A stretch of 64,000 nucleotides of DNA from Flavobacteriaceae bacterium (GTDB lineage Bacteria > Bacteroidota > Bacteroidia > Flavobacteriales > Flavobacteriaceae), in assembly GCA_013003555.1 (NCBI GenBank), contig JABDIV010000060.1, positions 1 through 64,000 on the forward strand. The letters run 5' to 3'. Positions 33,942 through 43,900 of this stretch are shown in pieces. The position numbers and the translations under genes were made by a program. A model generated the notes under the pieces. That model made no database searches and was not told the origin of the DNA. It saw nothing but the letters and a program-made list of their open reading frames with translations. Positions within the stretch are counted from its first letter, which is position 1; each line of letters begins with the position of its first letter.

Positions 33942-35642
33942 ATGTCTAAGACAGAAGAATATACCCCTTTGAATTTTCTTGAGCAGATCATAGAGCAAGA
34001 TCTCGCAAATGGAATGCCGAAGGAAAACTTGAGATTTCGCTTCCCTCCAGAGCCCAATGGCTATTTACACATTGGACACACCAAAGCTATAGGAATTAGT
34101 TTTGGGCTTGGTGAAAAGTATAACGCCCCGGTCAATTTAAGATTTGACGACACAAACCCCATTAAGGAGGAAGCGGAATATGTTGATGCTATAAAGAAAG
34201 ACATCGCCTGGCTGGGTTATACCTGGGATAAAGAACTTTATGCCTCCGATTATTTTCAACAACTGTATGACTGGGCAATTCAATTGATTAAAGACGGGTA
34301 CGCCTATGTCGACAGCCAAACATCGTCAGCCATTGCCGATCAAAAAGGCACACCGACACAGGCCGGTACAAATAGTCCGTTCAGGGATCGCAGCGTTGAA
34401 GAAAACATGGACTTGTTTAAACGCATGAAAGCGGGCGAATTTGAAGCCGGCACCCATGTGCTTCGAGCGAAAATAGACATGGCCGACCCTAATATGCTTA
34501 TGCGGGACCCGATCATGTATAGAATATTGTATGCCCACCATCACCGTACCGGGGATAAATGGTGCATCTACCCCATGTACGACTGGACTCATGGTGAGAG
34601 TGATTATATAGAACAAATTTCACATTCGCTTTGCTCACTGGAATTTAAACCACACCGAAAATTATATAACTGGTTCAGGGATCATGTTTTTAATTACAGC
34701 AAGTCAGAGCTCCCGATCCCACCGAAGCAGCGCGAGTTTGCCAGGTTGAATTTGAGCTATACCATCATGAGTAAACGCAAGCTCTTAAAGCTGGTTGAGG
34801 ATGATGTTGTGGCCGGATGGGACGACCCAAGAATGCCCACCATATCAGGCTTAAGAAGAAGAGGCTATACCCCTAAAGCTATCCGAAAATTCGTAGAAAC
34901 CGCTGGTGTGGCTAAACGGGACAATGTTATAGATGTTTCCTTGCTGGAGTTCTGCATAAGAGAAGATCTTAATAAAACAACAAACAGGGTAATGGCTGTA
35001 TTAAACCCGGTGAAACTTATCATAGACAATTACCCGGAAGGTGAAGAAGAATGGCTAGAAGCAGAAAATAATCCGGAGGACGAATCGGCAGGATCAAGAT
35101 CAATTCCGTTCAGCAAGGAGCTTTTTATTGAGCGAGAAGATTTTAAGGAAGAGGCGAACCGAAAATTTTTCAGACTTACCCTTAACAAAGAGGTCCGTCT
35201 TAAAAATGCCTATATCATTAAAGGTGAATCGATCGTAAAGGACGAAAAAGGGAATATTATTGAGATTCATTGTACCTACGACCCGAAAAGTAAGTCGGGA
35301 AGTGGCTCAGAAGAAAGTCAACGGAAGGTTAAAGGAACCCTTCACTGGGTTTCAATAAAGCACGCTGTTGCCGCCGAGGTTCGCGTTTACGACCGTCTGT
35401 TTAGCGATGAGGCGCCTGACGGGCATAAAGACAAAGACTTTATGGAGTTTATAAATCCAGATTCGCTTGACGTAGTTGAAGCATATGTTGAACCCAGCCT
35501 TAGATCGTCTAAGCCCGGTGACAGAGTCCAGTTTCAGAGGCTTGGATATTTCTGTGTTGATGAAGAATCCAATTCTGAAAACCTGGTCTTTAATAAAACG
35601 GTGGGCTTAAGAGATACCTGGAGCAAAAGGAATAAGACATAA
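33942..35642 (+). CDS. glnS: Glutaminyl-tRNA synthetase
   Basis: A class I synthetase charging tRNA-Gln directly. The 566-residue protein has PEPNGYLHIGHTKAIG (HIGH, residues 43-46), RFDDTNP, and an M276SKR motif standing for KMSKS (SYTIMSKRKLLKL), followed by the anticodon-binding beta-barrels with the KGTLHWVS segment typical of GlnRS. Direct GlnRS would make the Glu-tRNA(Gln) amidotransferase route unnecessary for Gln. It has its own promoter and ends in a bidirectional terminator shared with the SPFH gene. Confidence 0.95.
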   Translation: MSKTEEYTPLNFLEQIIEQDLANGMPKENLRFRFPPEPNGYLHIGHTKAIGISFGLGEKYNAPVNLRFDDTNPIKEEAEYVDAIKKDIAWLGYTWDKELYASDYFQQLYDWAIQLIKDGYAYVDSQTSSAIADQKGTPTQAGTNSPFRDRSVEENMDLFKRMKAGEFEAGTHVLRAKIDMADPNMLMRDPIMYRILYAHHHRTGDKWCIYPMYDWTHGESDYIEQISHSLCSLEFKPHRKLYNWFRDHVFNYSKSELPIPPKQREFARLNLSYTIMSKRKLLKLVEDDVVAGWDDPRMPTISGLRRRGYTPKAIRKFVETAGVAKRDNVIDVSLLEFCIREDLNKTTNRVMAVLNPVKLIIDNYPEGEEEWLEAENNPEDESAGSRSIPFSKELFIEREDFKEEANRKFFRLTLNKEVRLKNAYIIKGESIVKDEKGNIIEIHCTYDPKSKSGSGSEESQRKVKGTLHWVSIKHAVAAEVRVYDRLFSDEAPDGHKDKDFMEFINPDSLDVVEAYVEPSLRSSKPGDRVQFQRLGYFCVDEESNSENLVFNKTVGLRDTWSKRNKT

Positions 35643-35669
35643 AAAAACCCCTTTTTAACGGGGTTTTTT
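35642..35669. terminator. Bidirectional intrinsic terminator (glnS / SPFH gene)
   Basis: AAAAAACCCC (35642-35651) pairs with GGGGTTTTTT (35660-35669) around an 8-base loop. Both strands end in a T-run, and the hairpin sits between two convergent genes. Confidence 0.85.
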
Positions 35670-35694
35670 GTAATCAATCTGAATACTATTCCGG

Positions 35695-36624
35695 CTATTT
35701 CTCGCCGGAATTTTTTTCATTCTGTCTTTTCATCGCCTCACCGATCTGGTTACTTGCCGAGAAACTGGCTACCATGTTGTTCAGCATATCACTTCCCGCC
35801 TGTGGAGAGTTAGGCAACAAGATCAGGTTGCTGTTCGTCTCCTCACCGATGGCTTGCAAGGTATCGTAATGCTGGGTGACCACAATTAGGGCCGACGCCT
35901 CCTGCGAATTAATACCCACCTTATTAAGTACCTCAACAGACTCTTCCAGACCTCTTGCTATTTCACGCCGCTGGTCGGCAATACCCTGCCCCTGAAGTCT
36001 TTTGCTTTCAGCTTCGGCCTTTGCCTTTTCAACTATGAGTATCCTGGCGGCATCACCTTCGTATTGAGCAGCTATCTTTTCGCGTTCGGCAGCATTAATC
36101 CGGTTCATGGCAGCTTTAACCTGTGAATCGGGATCGATATCGGTTACAAGGGTTTTAATAATGTCATATCCATAATCAGACATAGCGTCATTCAGTTCAG
36201 ATTTTACCGCTATGGCGATATCATCCTTTTTTACGAAAACATCATCGAGCTTCATCTTGGGAACCTCGGCCCGAACAACATCAAACACATAACTTGTAAT
36301 CTGATCGTGCGGATAATCAAGCTTATAAAAGGCGTCATAAACCTTTTCCCTTATAACCTTGTATTGAACTGAAACTTTTAGCCTGACAAATACATCATCA
36401 AGGGTTTTGGTTTCAACAATAACATCAAGTTGCTGAATTTTCAGACTTAGCTTACCTGCGATGCGATCGACTAATGGAATCTTAAGGTGCAATCCGGAAT
36501 GACGTATACTGTGAAACTTTCCGAATCGTTCAACTATCGCCCCTGTTTGCTGTTTTACTGTAAAAAAAGCACTAATCAAGATGATTAAAGCGACAAAAAA
36601 TACGGGGATAAAATAAATGGTCAT
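35695..36624 (-). CDS. SPFH/band-7 membrane protein (stomatin-like)
   Basis: A 309-residue protein with one N-terminal membrane helix (about 2-24), an SPFH domain (QQTGAIVERFGKFHSIRHSGLHLKIPLVDRIAGKLSL onward, about 25-190) and a long alpha-helical region rich in A, E and K (about 185-240, INAAEREKIAAQYEGDAARI). It resembles QmcA and stomatins, which form large membrane assemblies and interact with FtsH-type proteases in E. coli. No protease gene is adjacent. It is divergent from the outer-membrane protein gene at 36706. Confidence 0.85.
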   Translation of the reverse strand: MTIYFIPVFFVALIILISAFFTVKQQTGAIVERFGKFHSIRHSGLHLKIPLVDRIAGKLSLKIQQLDVIVETKTLDDVFVRLKVSVQYKVIREKVYDAFYKLDYPHDQITSYVFDVVRAEVPKMKLDDVFVKKDDIAIAVKSELNDAMSDYGYDIIKTLVTDIDPDSQVKAAMNRINAAEREKIAAQYEGDAARILIVEKAKAEAESKRLQGQGIADQRREIARGLEESVEVLNKVGINSQEASALIVVTQHYDTLQAIGEETNSNLILLPNSPQAGSDMLNNMVASFSASNQIGEAMKRQNEKNSGEK

Positions 36625-36705
36625 ATTCTAAAAATAAAAGGTTAGAAAAATAAATCGTACTAAATTAAGTTATATTTACGGCAAACACATCAATCAAGCA
36701 ACCAA

Positions 36706-37374
36706 ATGCGCACCTCTTTTCTATTAGTACTCCTAACCTTGGGATTTGTTACACTTCTTCATGCTCAACCCAAGAATTATATGATCAAGAATAACTTTAT
36801 GCTCGGTGGTGGAATAACCTATTTCGACATGATCAGCGATAACTTTGAAACGAAGAAAGGAAATGGTTGGTTGATCTCAACCGGGATAGGGGCTTATTTA
36901 CCACACAAATGGTATGATATAAGCTATAACATTCAACTGATGCAGAACAAATTTGAGGTTTCAGGCCGTGTTTCAGATGACGTAACCGGAAACGAGATGG
37001 TCGAGTATAAAATGTTTGCAGCACAAGCCGGACTGGTTTTTCACATCAATATTATTGGAGCCAACCTTTCGCTTGATTTAGGCCCTCAGTTGCATTATAA
37101 TGGTGAACTTGAAATAACCGACGGGGTTAAGGAGAATTATTTCATCAATGGCTACGAAAGTCTGATGGCCAGTGAAATAACCGACATCAATAAATTCAAT
37201 ATAAATGGTATGGCAGGTGTTACTGCCGGCTTTGGAAGGTTTAAAGTCAGGGCCCAATACATTTACGGCCTCCTTAATTCGCTTGACAAATTGAACAAGA
37301 AGGCCATTGAAGGCGCAGGCGAATTTAAGGGCAACCCCATCATGTTCACAGCAGCTGCATTCATTTCATTTTAG
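36706..37374 (+). CDS. Outer-membrane beta-barrel protein, unknown function
   Basis: A 222-residue protein with a signal peptide (about 1-20, TLLHAQ) followed by alternating hydrophobic and polar strands rich in G, Y and F (FMLGGGITYFDMI, WYDISYNIQLMQNKF, FKVRAQYIYGLL) and a final aromatic residue (ALAFISF-like end), as in small outer-membrane barrels. I recognise no specific family. The upstream TATATTTA at about 36670 is one base off the -7 consensus. Confidence 0.65.
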   Translation: MRTSFLLVLLTLGFVTLLHAQPKNYMIKNNFMLGGGITYFDMISDNFETKKGNGWLISTGIGAYLPHKWYDISYNIQLMQNKFEVSGRVSDDVTGNEMVEYKMFAAQAGLVFHINIIGANLSLDLGPQLHYNGELEITDGVKENYFINGYESLMASEITDINKFNINGMAGVTAGFGRFKVRAQYIYGLLNSLDKLNKKAIEGAGEFKGNPIMFTAAAFISF

Positions 37375-37436
37375 GGAGTTTGTTTTTGTTAGAACAACCA
37401 TAACTAAAGGGCATAGATAGGTTATTGGAATTAATA

Positions 37437-37455
37437 ATCTCTAAATCGGCGAGAT
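37437..37455. repeat. Stem-loop motif ATCTC-TAAATC-GAGAT, copy 2
   Basis: The motif matches 28037-28055 in 17 of 19 positions, with an intact ATCTC/GAGAT stem. It lies in the 118-bp gap between two convergent genes, so it is not a promoter element for either; a role as a small terminator-like hairpin or dispersed repeat is possible. Confidence 0.45.
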
Positions 37456-37492
37456 TTTATAACCATACTCAAAATGAAACCCGAGCCCATTA

Positions 37493-38149
37493 CTAATAGC
37501 CATTCCACCAATTATAGACATCTCTTAAGTAACGATAAAAAACTGAACGATCCGCCTTAGATTCGATTTTTACATAAGGCACCCTCTTATTTGCAGTTTC
37601 CTTGAAAAGACGTTTTAGTTCTTTCTTTTTCGGAATGGATATACTATCATGGTCATCCTTGATTGCAACAAGACCAAAATCGATTTTTCTGACCACATTG
37701 AAGAAATGATTTCGACATACCCGATTAAGAGGATATGGAATCAGGTTAAAAATTCTCATATAGTGGCATCTGTGAAAAACCTTTTTAAACAAAATGGGAT
37801 TTTTTTCAACAGCAGAGCCTTTTAGCGCATCAAAAAAATGGAATGAATGCTCGTTGAAATTATGAAGATGGTATGGATTGACCAGGTTATATTTTGTCAA
37901 GCTAACATAGGGCACACCAACAAGAAGTATTCCACCCGGCCTAAGAACACGATGAATTTCTGATAAGGCAAATAAATAATTAGGGATATGCTCTAAGGTA
38001 TGATAGGTAAAAACCAAATCTACAGAGCTGGTTTCAAAGGGTAATTTATCAACGCTTAAATCTATTGTTATATCCGCCTTTTCATCTATATCGATATTTA
38101 TAAATCCAGGTATATATGTCTGACCGGCTCCAATATTTATATTTTTCAT
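37493..38149 (-). CDS. SAM-dependent methyltransferase-like protein
   Basis: The 218-residue protein carries class I methyltransferase motifs: NINIGAGQTYIPGFINIDID (SAM-binding loop), LPFETSSVDLVFTYHTLEHI and EIHRVLRPGGILLVGVPY. It lacks a recognised substrate-specific region; similar proteins often sit among polysaccharide genes. It is placed between an outer-membrane protein gene and gltX on the same strand as gltX, 79 bp beyond the gltX stop. Confidence 0.75.
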   Translation of the reverse strand: MKNINIGAGQTYIPGFINIDIDEKADITIDLSVDKLPFETSSVDLVFTYHTLEHIPNYLFALSEIHRVLRPGGILLVGVPYVSLTKYNLVNPYHLHNFNEHSFHFFDALKGSAVEKNPILFKKVFHRCHYMRIFNLIPYPLNRVCRNHFFNVVRKIDFGLVAIKDDHDSISIPKKKELKRLFKETANKRVPYVKIESKADRSVFYRYLRDVYNWWNGY

Positions 38150-38228
38150 ATGGTAAACAAACAGTTATAAATTGCCGTAAAAATAATCATTCAGAGAATA
38201 GTTTCTCCTTTTCCAGCCAGAAACATTT

Positions 38229-39752
38229 TTATGTAGACCTATTAAGAGTTTTAATAGCTGTTTCTATCCTGCGAACACTTTCATTTTTGCCAATAAGGAA
38301 CATAATTTCAAAAACATCAGGACCTTGCAATGATCCCACAAGCGCGAGACGTAAAGGCATCATGACCCGGCCAAACCCAATTTCTTTCTCAGTTATCCAA
38401 CCTTTTATTTTTTCATTTAGAACAGCTGTGTTATACGGCTCAATCTCAGAGAGTATGGTGCATATTTCAGTTAGAATGTCTGATGTGCCTTCTTTTACCG
38501 CCTTCTTCAAGCCTTTCTCATCAAAAGAACCAGGCGACACAAACATGAAGTGGCTCAGCTGCCAGAAGTCTGAAACAAAGGTTGCTCGCTCCTTGATCAA
38601 CGCTACTACTAATTCGATATAAGAAAGATCTACCTCATTAAGTTCAGGCCGATTGGCTTTGAATTCTATGGCCAATTCCCGGTCGTTTTGTTCCTGCATG
38701 TAATGGTGATTAAACCATTTTGTTTTGTCAGGATCGAAACGAGCCCCTCCTTTTTGAACACGCTCAAGGTTAAAGGCAGAAACGAGCTCTTCTCGGGAAA
38801 ATATCTCCTGTTCTGACCCTGGATTCCAACCCAGAAAAGCAAGGAAATTAATAACGGCTTCAGAGAAATAACCATCTTCACGGTAGCCATGATAGCGCTC
38901 CTGACCAGAGGGGTCTCTCCATTCTAAGGGAAACACCGGAAACCCCAGCTTATCACCATCGCGCTTACTGAGTTTTCCCTTTCCTGTTGGCTTAAGGATT
39001 AGTGGCAAATGTGCAAATTGAGGAGCTTTCCACCCGAAAGCATCATAAAGCAATTGATGAAGCGCCAATGACGGTAACCATTCTTCCCCTCTTATTACAT
39101 GGCTGATCTGCATGAGATGATCATCCACGATATTGGCCAGATGATAGGTTGGCATACCATCGCTTTTAAAAAGTATTTTATCGTCTAACAGGCTGGTGTC
39201 GATCTCGATCTTTCCACGAATCAGATCGTTTAAAATCAGTTGGCCCTTGGCCGGAGATTTGAACCGAACAACATGCTCTATACCGTCTTTGATTTTTGCT
39301 TCGACCTGATCGGAAGACAAAGCGAGCGAATTGTTCAGCGTTTCACGGTTATGCCAATTGTAGATAAAAGTTTCGCCTTTTGCCTCATAAGATTGGCGCA
39401 TGGCCTGAAGCTCTTCGGAAGTGTCAAAAGCATAGTATGCCTTTCCTTTTGCAACGAGTTCATCAGCATAGGCCTTGTAAATATGTTGGCGCTCACTTTG
39501 CCTGTATGGCCCGTATCCGCCATCCTTTCCGGGCCCTTCATCAAAAGGAATACCACACCAATTGAGCGAATCAATAATATATTGTTCGGCGCCTTCAACA
39601 TATCTATTTTGATCGGTGTCTTCAATTCTAAGAATGAAGGACCCACTATGCTTTTTTGCAAACAAATAATTGAACAAGGCCGTTCTCACACCTCCAATAT
39701 GTAACGGACCCGTAGGGCTTGGCGCGAAACGAACACGTACCTGTTGAGACAT
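38229..39752 (-). CDS. gltX: Glutamyl-tRNA synthetase
   Basis: A class I synthetase charging tRNA-Glu. The protein has 507 residues from this start, with FAPSPTGPLHIGGVRTALFN (HIGG variant of HIGH), HVIRGEEWLPSLALH and KGKLSKRDGD (KMSKS variant), and a helical anticodon-binding domain. ATG 39752 is chosen because the longer frame opens with a TTG at 39770 inside a TATCTTTG promoter box. It lies downstream of alkB on the minus strand with its own promoter. Confidence 0.95.
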   Translation of the reverse strand: MSQQVRVRFAPSPTGPLHIGGVRTALFNYLFAKKHSGSFILRIEDTDQNRYVEGAEQYIIDSLNWCGIPFDEGPGKDGGYGPYRQSERQHIYKAYADELVAKGKAYYAFDTSEELQAMRQSYEAKGETFIYNWHNRETLNNSLALSSDQVEAKIKDGIEHVVRFKSPAKGQLILNDLIRGKIEIDTSLLDDKILFKSDGMPTYHLANIVDDHLMQISHVIRGEEWLPSLALHQLLYDAFGWKAPQFAHLPLILKPTGKGKLSKRDGDKLGFPVFPLEWRDPSGQERYHGYREDGYFSEAVINFLAFLGWNPGSEQEIFSREELVSAFNLERVQKGGARFDPDKTKWFNHHYMQEQNDRELAIEFKANRPELNEVDLSYIELVVALIKERATFVSDFWQLSHFMFVSPGSFDEKGLKKAVKEGTSDILTEICTILSEIEPYNTAVLNEKIKGWITEKEIGFGRVMMPLRLALVGSLQGPDVFEIMFLIGKNESVRRIETAIKTLNRST

Positions 39753-39767
39753 AGAATTTATTTTTGG

Positions 39768-39775
39768 CAAAGATA
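39768..39775 (-). promoter_or_regulatory. -7 promoter box of gltX (TATCTTTG)
   Basis: A perfect TAnnTTTG match on the minus strand, 15 bp before the preferred ATG and lying just past the end of alkB. Confidence 0.6.
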
Positions 39776-39779
39776 GTCC

Positions 39780-40844
39780 TTATTGCGAATTTGAAACCGA
39801 AGGCGTTAAAATCATTTCCTTGGGGACGCGCTTGTTCATCACCCGAAACCAAAGGGGAGGAATTAATGACAACACCATGGAAGTGGGATATCCAAATGGC
39901 ATTTGCGGACTGTCCTCATGACACGCCAGAACCTGGTATTTCTTTGATGATTTATAGTGATGATCACTGTGACGTGTAAGTTCGTAAAGCACGATTCGCC
40001 CGATGACATGGTTCGAATTCCAAGAATGACGCTCTTGTACCCGTTCGTATCTTCCCGATTTGGTTTTTAGGCGCAGTAAGCCATAATGCTCGATATAATT
40101 GACGGTTTCAAGCAGCAAGAAGCCGGTAATGGCAATTCCGATAGCAGCCAACAACCCGGCAAAACCGAAAAACAAATAAATCACCGCGAGATAAATCAAC
40201 TGAATAATAATATACCAGAGCATATCATTTCGAAACGATAAAGTTGACAAATTATAATTGGATAATAAACGTTTTTGAATTTTCCAGGCACTGCGGTATT
40301 GCCTTAAAGTACTGCTAATCCAGAAGGAATAAACGGTTTGATTGTATTTGGCGGTGGCCGGATCTTCTGGTGTTGCGGCATGTAAATGATGTCCGAAGTT
40401 ATGCTCAATGTAAAAATGCATGTATAGAGCAGGCAATAACAAAGCCTTTCCAAGAAACCGTTCTTTACTCGCCTGCCTATGCCCGAGTTCATGACCCACA
40501 TTAATTCCGTTTACACCAACTACAATACCGGCCGATAGGATCACACCAACCGCCTCGAAAGGCCTTAAAGGGAAAGCAGATATCGAGAACAATGCAAAAA
40601 TAAGAATACCATATACCATTGGCAGATTGAGGTAAAGCATCCAGTCGAACAGCTTTTTCCTGTTAAGGCTTGTAAATTCATCATCATTCAAATTATAAGC
40701 ATCAACAGGCAATAAAAGCTCTAAAAACGGAAGAAAAACAAAAGCATAAACAGGCGTTGCATAAGCTAACAACCCTTTAAAATAAATCCCAAAAAGCGCC
40801 ACCACAGGGATTGAATAAGCAGCAATATATTTTAAATCTCTCAT
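39780..40844 (-). CDS. alkB: Membrane alkane 1-monooxygenase (AlkB family)
   Basis: A di-iron membrane hydroxylase that oxidises the terminal carbon of n-alkanes or related hydrocarbons. The 354-residue protein has about six helices and all the AlkB histidine motifs: GHELGHR (H118, H122), EHNFGHHLHA (H148, H152, H153), NYIEHYGLLR (H253) and RHSDHHYKSSKKYQ (H292, H295, H296). No rubredoxin or rubredoxin reductase gene is in the window. A relative acting on other lipids, such as an alkylglycerol-type monooxygenase, is less likely given the NYIEHYG signature. It lies upstream of gltX on the same strand. Confidence 0.88.
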   Translation of the reverse strand: MRDLKYIAAYSIPVVALFGIYFKGLLAYATPVYAFVFLPFLELLLPVDAYNLNDDEFTSLNRKKLFDWMLYLNLPMVYGILIFALFSISAFPLRPFEAVGVILSAGIVVGVNGINVGHELGHRQASKERFLGKALLLPALYMHFYIEHNFGHHLHAATPEDPATAKYNQTVYSFWISSTLRQYRSAWKIQKRLLSNYNLSTLSFRNDMLWYIIIQLIYLAVIYLFFGFAGLLAAIGIAITGFLLLETVNYIEHYGLLRLKTKSGRYERVQERHSWNSNHVIGRIVLYELTRHSDHHYKSSKKYQVLACHEDSPQMPFGYPTSMVLSLIPPLWFRVMNKRVPKEMILTPSVSNSQ

Positions 40845-40973
40845 TACAAGTGTATTGACGACTTGTCGAATATGATATATCCTTCCTCGAGTTTAACAGA
40901 ATCTTACCAAATTTAGTGATTTGACTAATAAAATAAAATTGTAGTTTAGTTGTTAGTATATAAACCCCTCAAA

Positions 40974-43900
40974 TTGAATAACTTCAAGACCATACAGAAT
41001 AAACTCGAAGAGTTTATCAGGCGCTATTATACCAATGAACTGATTAAAGGCAGTCTCTTATTTATAGGTATCGGGCTACTGTATCTTATTTTCACTCTTT
41101 TTATTGAATACCTGCTTTGGCTGAGTTCAGGATGGCGTACTGTGCTGTTTTGGTTGTTTGTGCTTGTTGAGGCAACATTATTCATAAAATTTATAGCTCT
41201 TCCTCTTGCAAGATTATTTAAGCTTAGATCGGGCATTGACCACGAAGCTGCCTCAAAAATAATCGGGAGTCACTTTCCGGAGGTTAGTGATAAGTTGCTG
41301 AATGTACTGCAACTCAAAAGTAACAATTCAGAAACTGAGCTTTTATTGGCTAGTATTGAGCAGAAATCGACCGAATTGAAGCCGATACCCTTTAAATTAG
41401 CTATCAATTTCAGGTCGAATATTAAATACATACGATATGCCGCCATTCCGCTCATAATAATTGCCCTCTCCTATGTTTCAGGAAAATTTGATTGGTTTAG
41501 CGACAGTTATGAGCGGGTAGTTAATTATCAAACCGCATACGAGCCCCCTGCTCCCTTTCAGTTTTTTCTATTGAACGACGATTTACAGGCTGTTGAAAAC
41601 AAAGATTTTACCCTTGTTGTGAATACAGAAGGAGACGTAATCCCGGAGGCGGTTCAAATCATTTACAATAATGAAACCTATTATTTGAAACAGATTGGCC
41701 CCGGACAATTTGAGTATCTTTTTAACCAACCCAAAACAAATACAGAATTTAAATTACAGGCAAACGGCGTTAGTTCGAAGCCCTATATTCTCGAAGTTAT
41801 GGAAGTGCCGACACTCCTCAGCTTCGATATGATTCTCGATTACCCCGCTCACACCAGGAAAAAAGATGAAACCTTAAAAAGTAACGGGAATGCCACTGTA
41901 CCCCAAGGCACAAGAGTAACATGGAAACTAAAAACCAAAGCAACGGAAGAAGTGAGCATGAATACGGCCGACACCACCCTGTTTTTTAATCCTGAGGAAC
42001 GTTATTTTTCTCTTAGCAGGCGTTTGATACGTTCTATGGAATATGAAATTCAAACGAGCAATACGAATTTAAAGAATTACGAAAGCTTGTCATTTGCCAT
42101 CGATGTGGTGCGTGACGAGTATCCCGAACTAAATGTTCAGATGCAACAGGATTCCATCGACAATGAGACCTTGTATTTTTATGGCCAGGTAAGCGACGAC
42201 TATGGACTTAGAGGGCTCCAAATCGTTTATTATCCTGCAAATGAGGAAAAAAATAAAAAGACCCAGGCACTTCAGATATCAAATAGCACCTTCGATGAAT
42301 TCATCAACATTTTCCCTGACCAGCTAACTGTTCAGGAAGGAATTCCATATCAATTGTATTTTGAAGTTTTCGATAACGATGCGGTTAACGGGTACAAAAG
42401 AACGAAGAGCAACACCTTCAATTTTAGAAAATTGACCCAGGATGAAAAAGAACTAAATCAACTGAAAGAACAAAACGAGACCATAGATGACTTAAACGAC
42501 GCCCTGGAGAAATTTGAAGAACAGGATGAACGACTGAAAGAGTTATCTAAAACTCAAAAAGAGAAATCGGAACTTAACTTTAACGATAAGAAAAAACTAG
42601 AGAATTTCTTGCAGCGGCAGAAAGAGCAGGAGGAACTCATGCAAAACTTCAACAAAAAACTAAAGCAGAACCTTGATGATTTTCAAAATGAAAATGAAAA
42701 AGACGCCTTCAAGGAGAGCTTAAAGGAGCGCCTTGATGAAAATCAAAAACAACTTGAACAGGATGAAGAACTGCTAAAGGAACTTCAAAAGATAGCCGAC
42801 AAGATCAACAAAGAAGAACTCAGTCAGAAATTGGAAGAATTGGCGAAGCAGAATAAAAACCAAAAGCGCAGCCTTGAACAGTTACTTGAGTTGACTAAAC
42901 GATATTATGTTGCTCAAAAGACGGAAAAACTCAAAAATGAACTTGAGCAATTAGCCAAAGAACAGGAGAAATTAGCCGATGAAGAATCGGATAAAAACAC
43001 CAAAGAAGAGCAGGACAAACTCAATGAAAAGTTTGAAGACTTCCAAAAGGAATTAGAGGAACTGAGAAAGGATAATGAGGGATTGAGAGAACCCATGCAA
43101 GTACCAAACGATAAAAAAACTGAAGAAGACATTAAACAGGAGCAGCAAGAGGCCAGTGATAATCTTGAAAAGAAAGAACAATCCCAGGATGAGCAGCAAC
43201 AGAATGAGAATCAAAATAACGCTAAGAAAAATCAAAAGAAGGCGGCTCAAAAAATGATGCAGATGGCTCAGCAAATGGCTCAGCAGATGAATGGTAGTTC
43301 GGGGGATCAGTTATCGGAAGACGTGGATATGCTTCGTCAGATATTAGACAATCTCGTTTTGTTCTCGTTCGATCAGGAGGATTTGATGGAACGGTTCAGG
43401 AGCATACAGGTTAACCACAATGAATATCCGAAAAACCTCAGAAAACAAAAAAGTTTAAGGGAGCACTTTGAGCATATAGACGATAGCCTGTTCGCGCTTT
43501 CCCTTCGACAACCTATGATTTCCGAGAAGATTAATAAGGAAATAACGGAAGTCTTTTTTAACATTGACAAATCACTGGGTCAATTCTCAGAAAACAGGCT
43601 GTATCAAGGCGTTGCGGCTCAGCAATATGCGGTAACTTCGGCAAACAGTCTGGCAAGCTTCCTGAGCGATGTACTGGATAATTTGGAAATGCAAATGAAC
43701 CCGTCACCAGGACAGGGACAAGGAGATATGCAACTGCCGGATATTATTATGAGCCAACAGCAGCTGAGTGAAATGATGAAAGAAGGAATGAAGAAAAAAG
43801 GCGAGCAGGAAGGTGAAAAGGATGGTGAAAAAAACAAAGGCGATGAGGGCGATCCCAAAGAAGGTGATCCCAAAGAAGGAAAAGAAGGGCAGCAGGAAGG

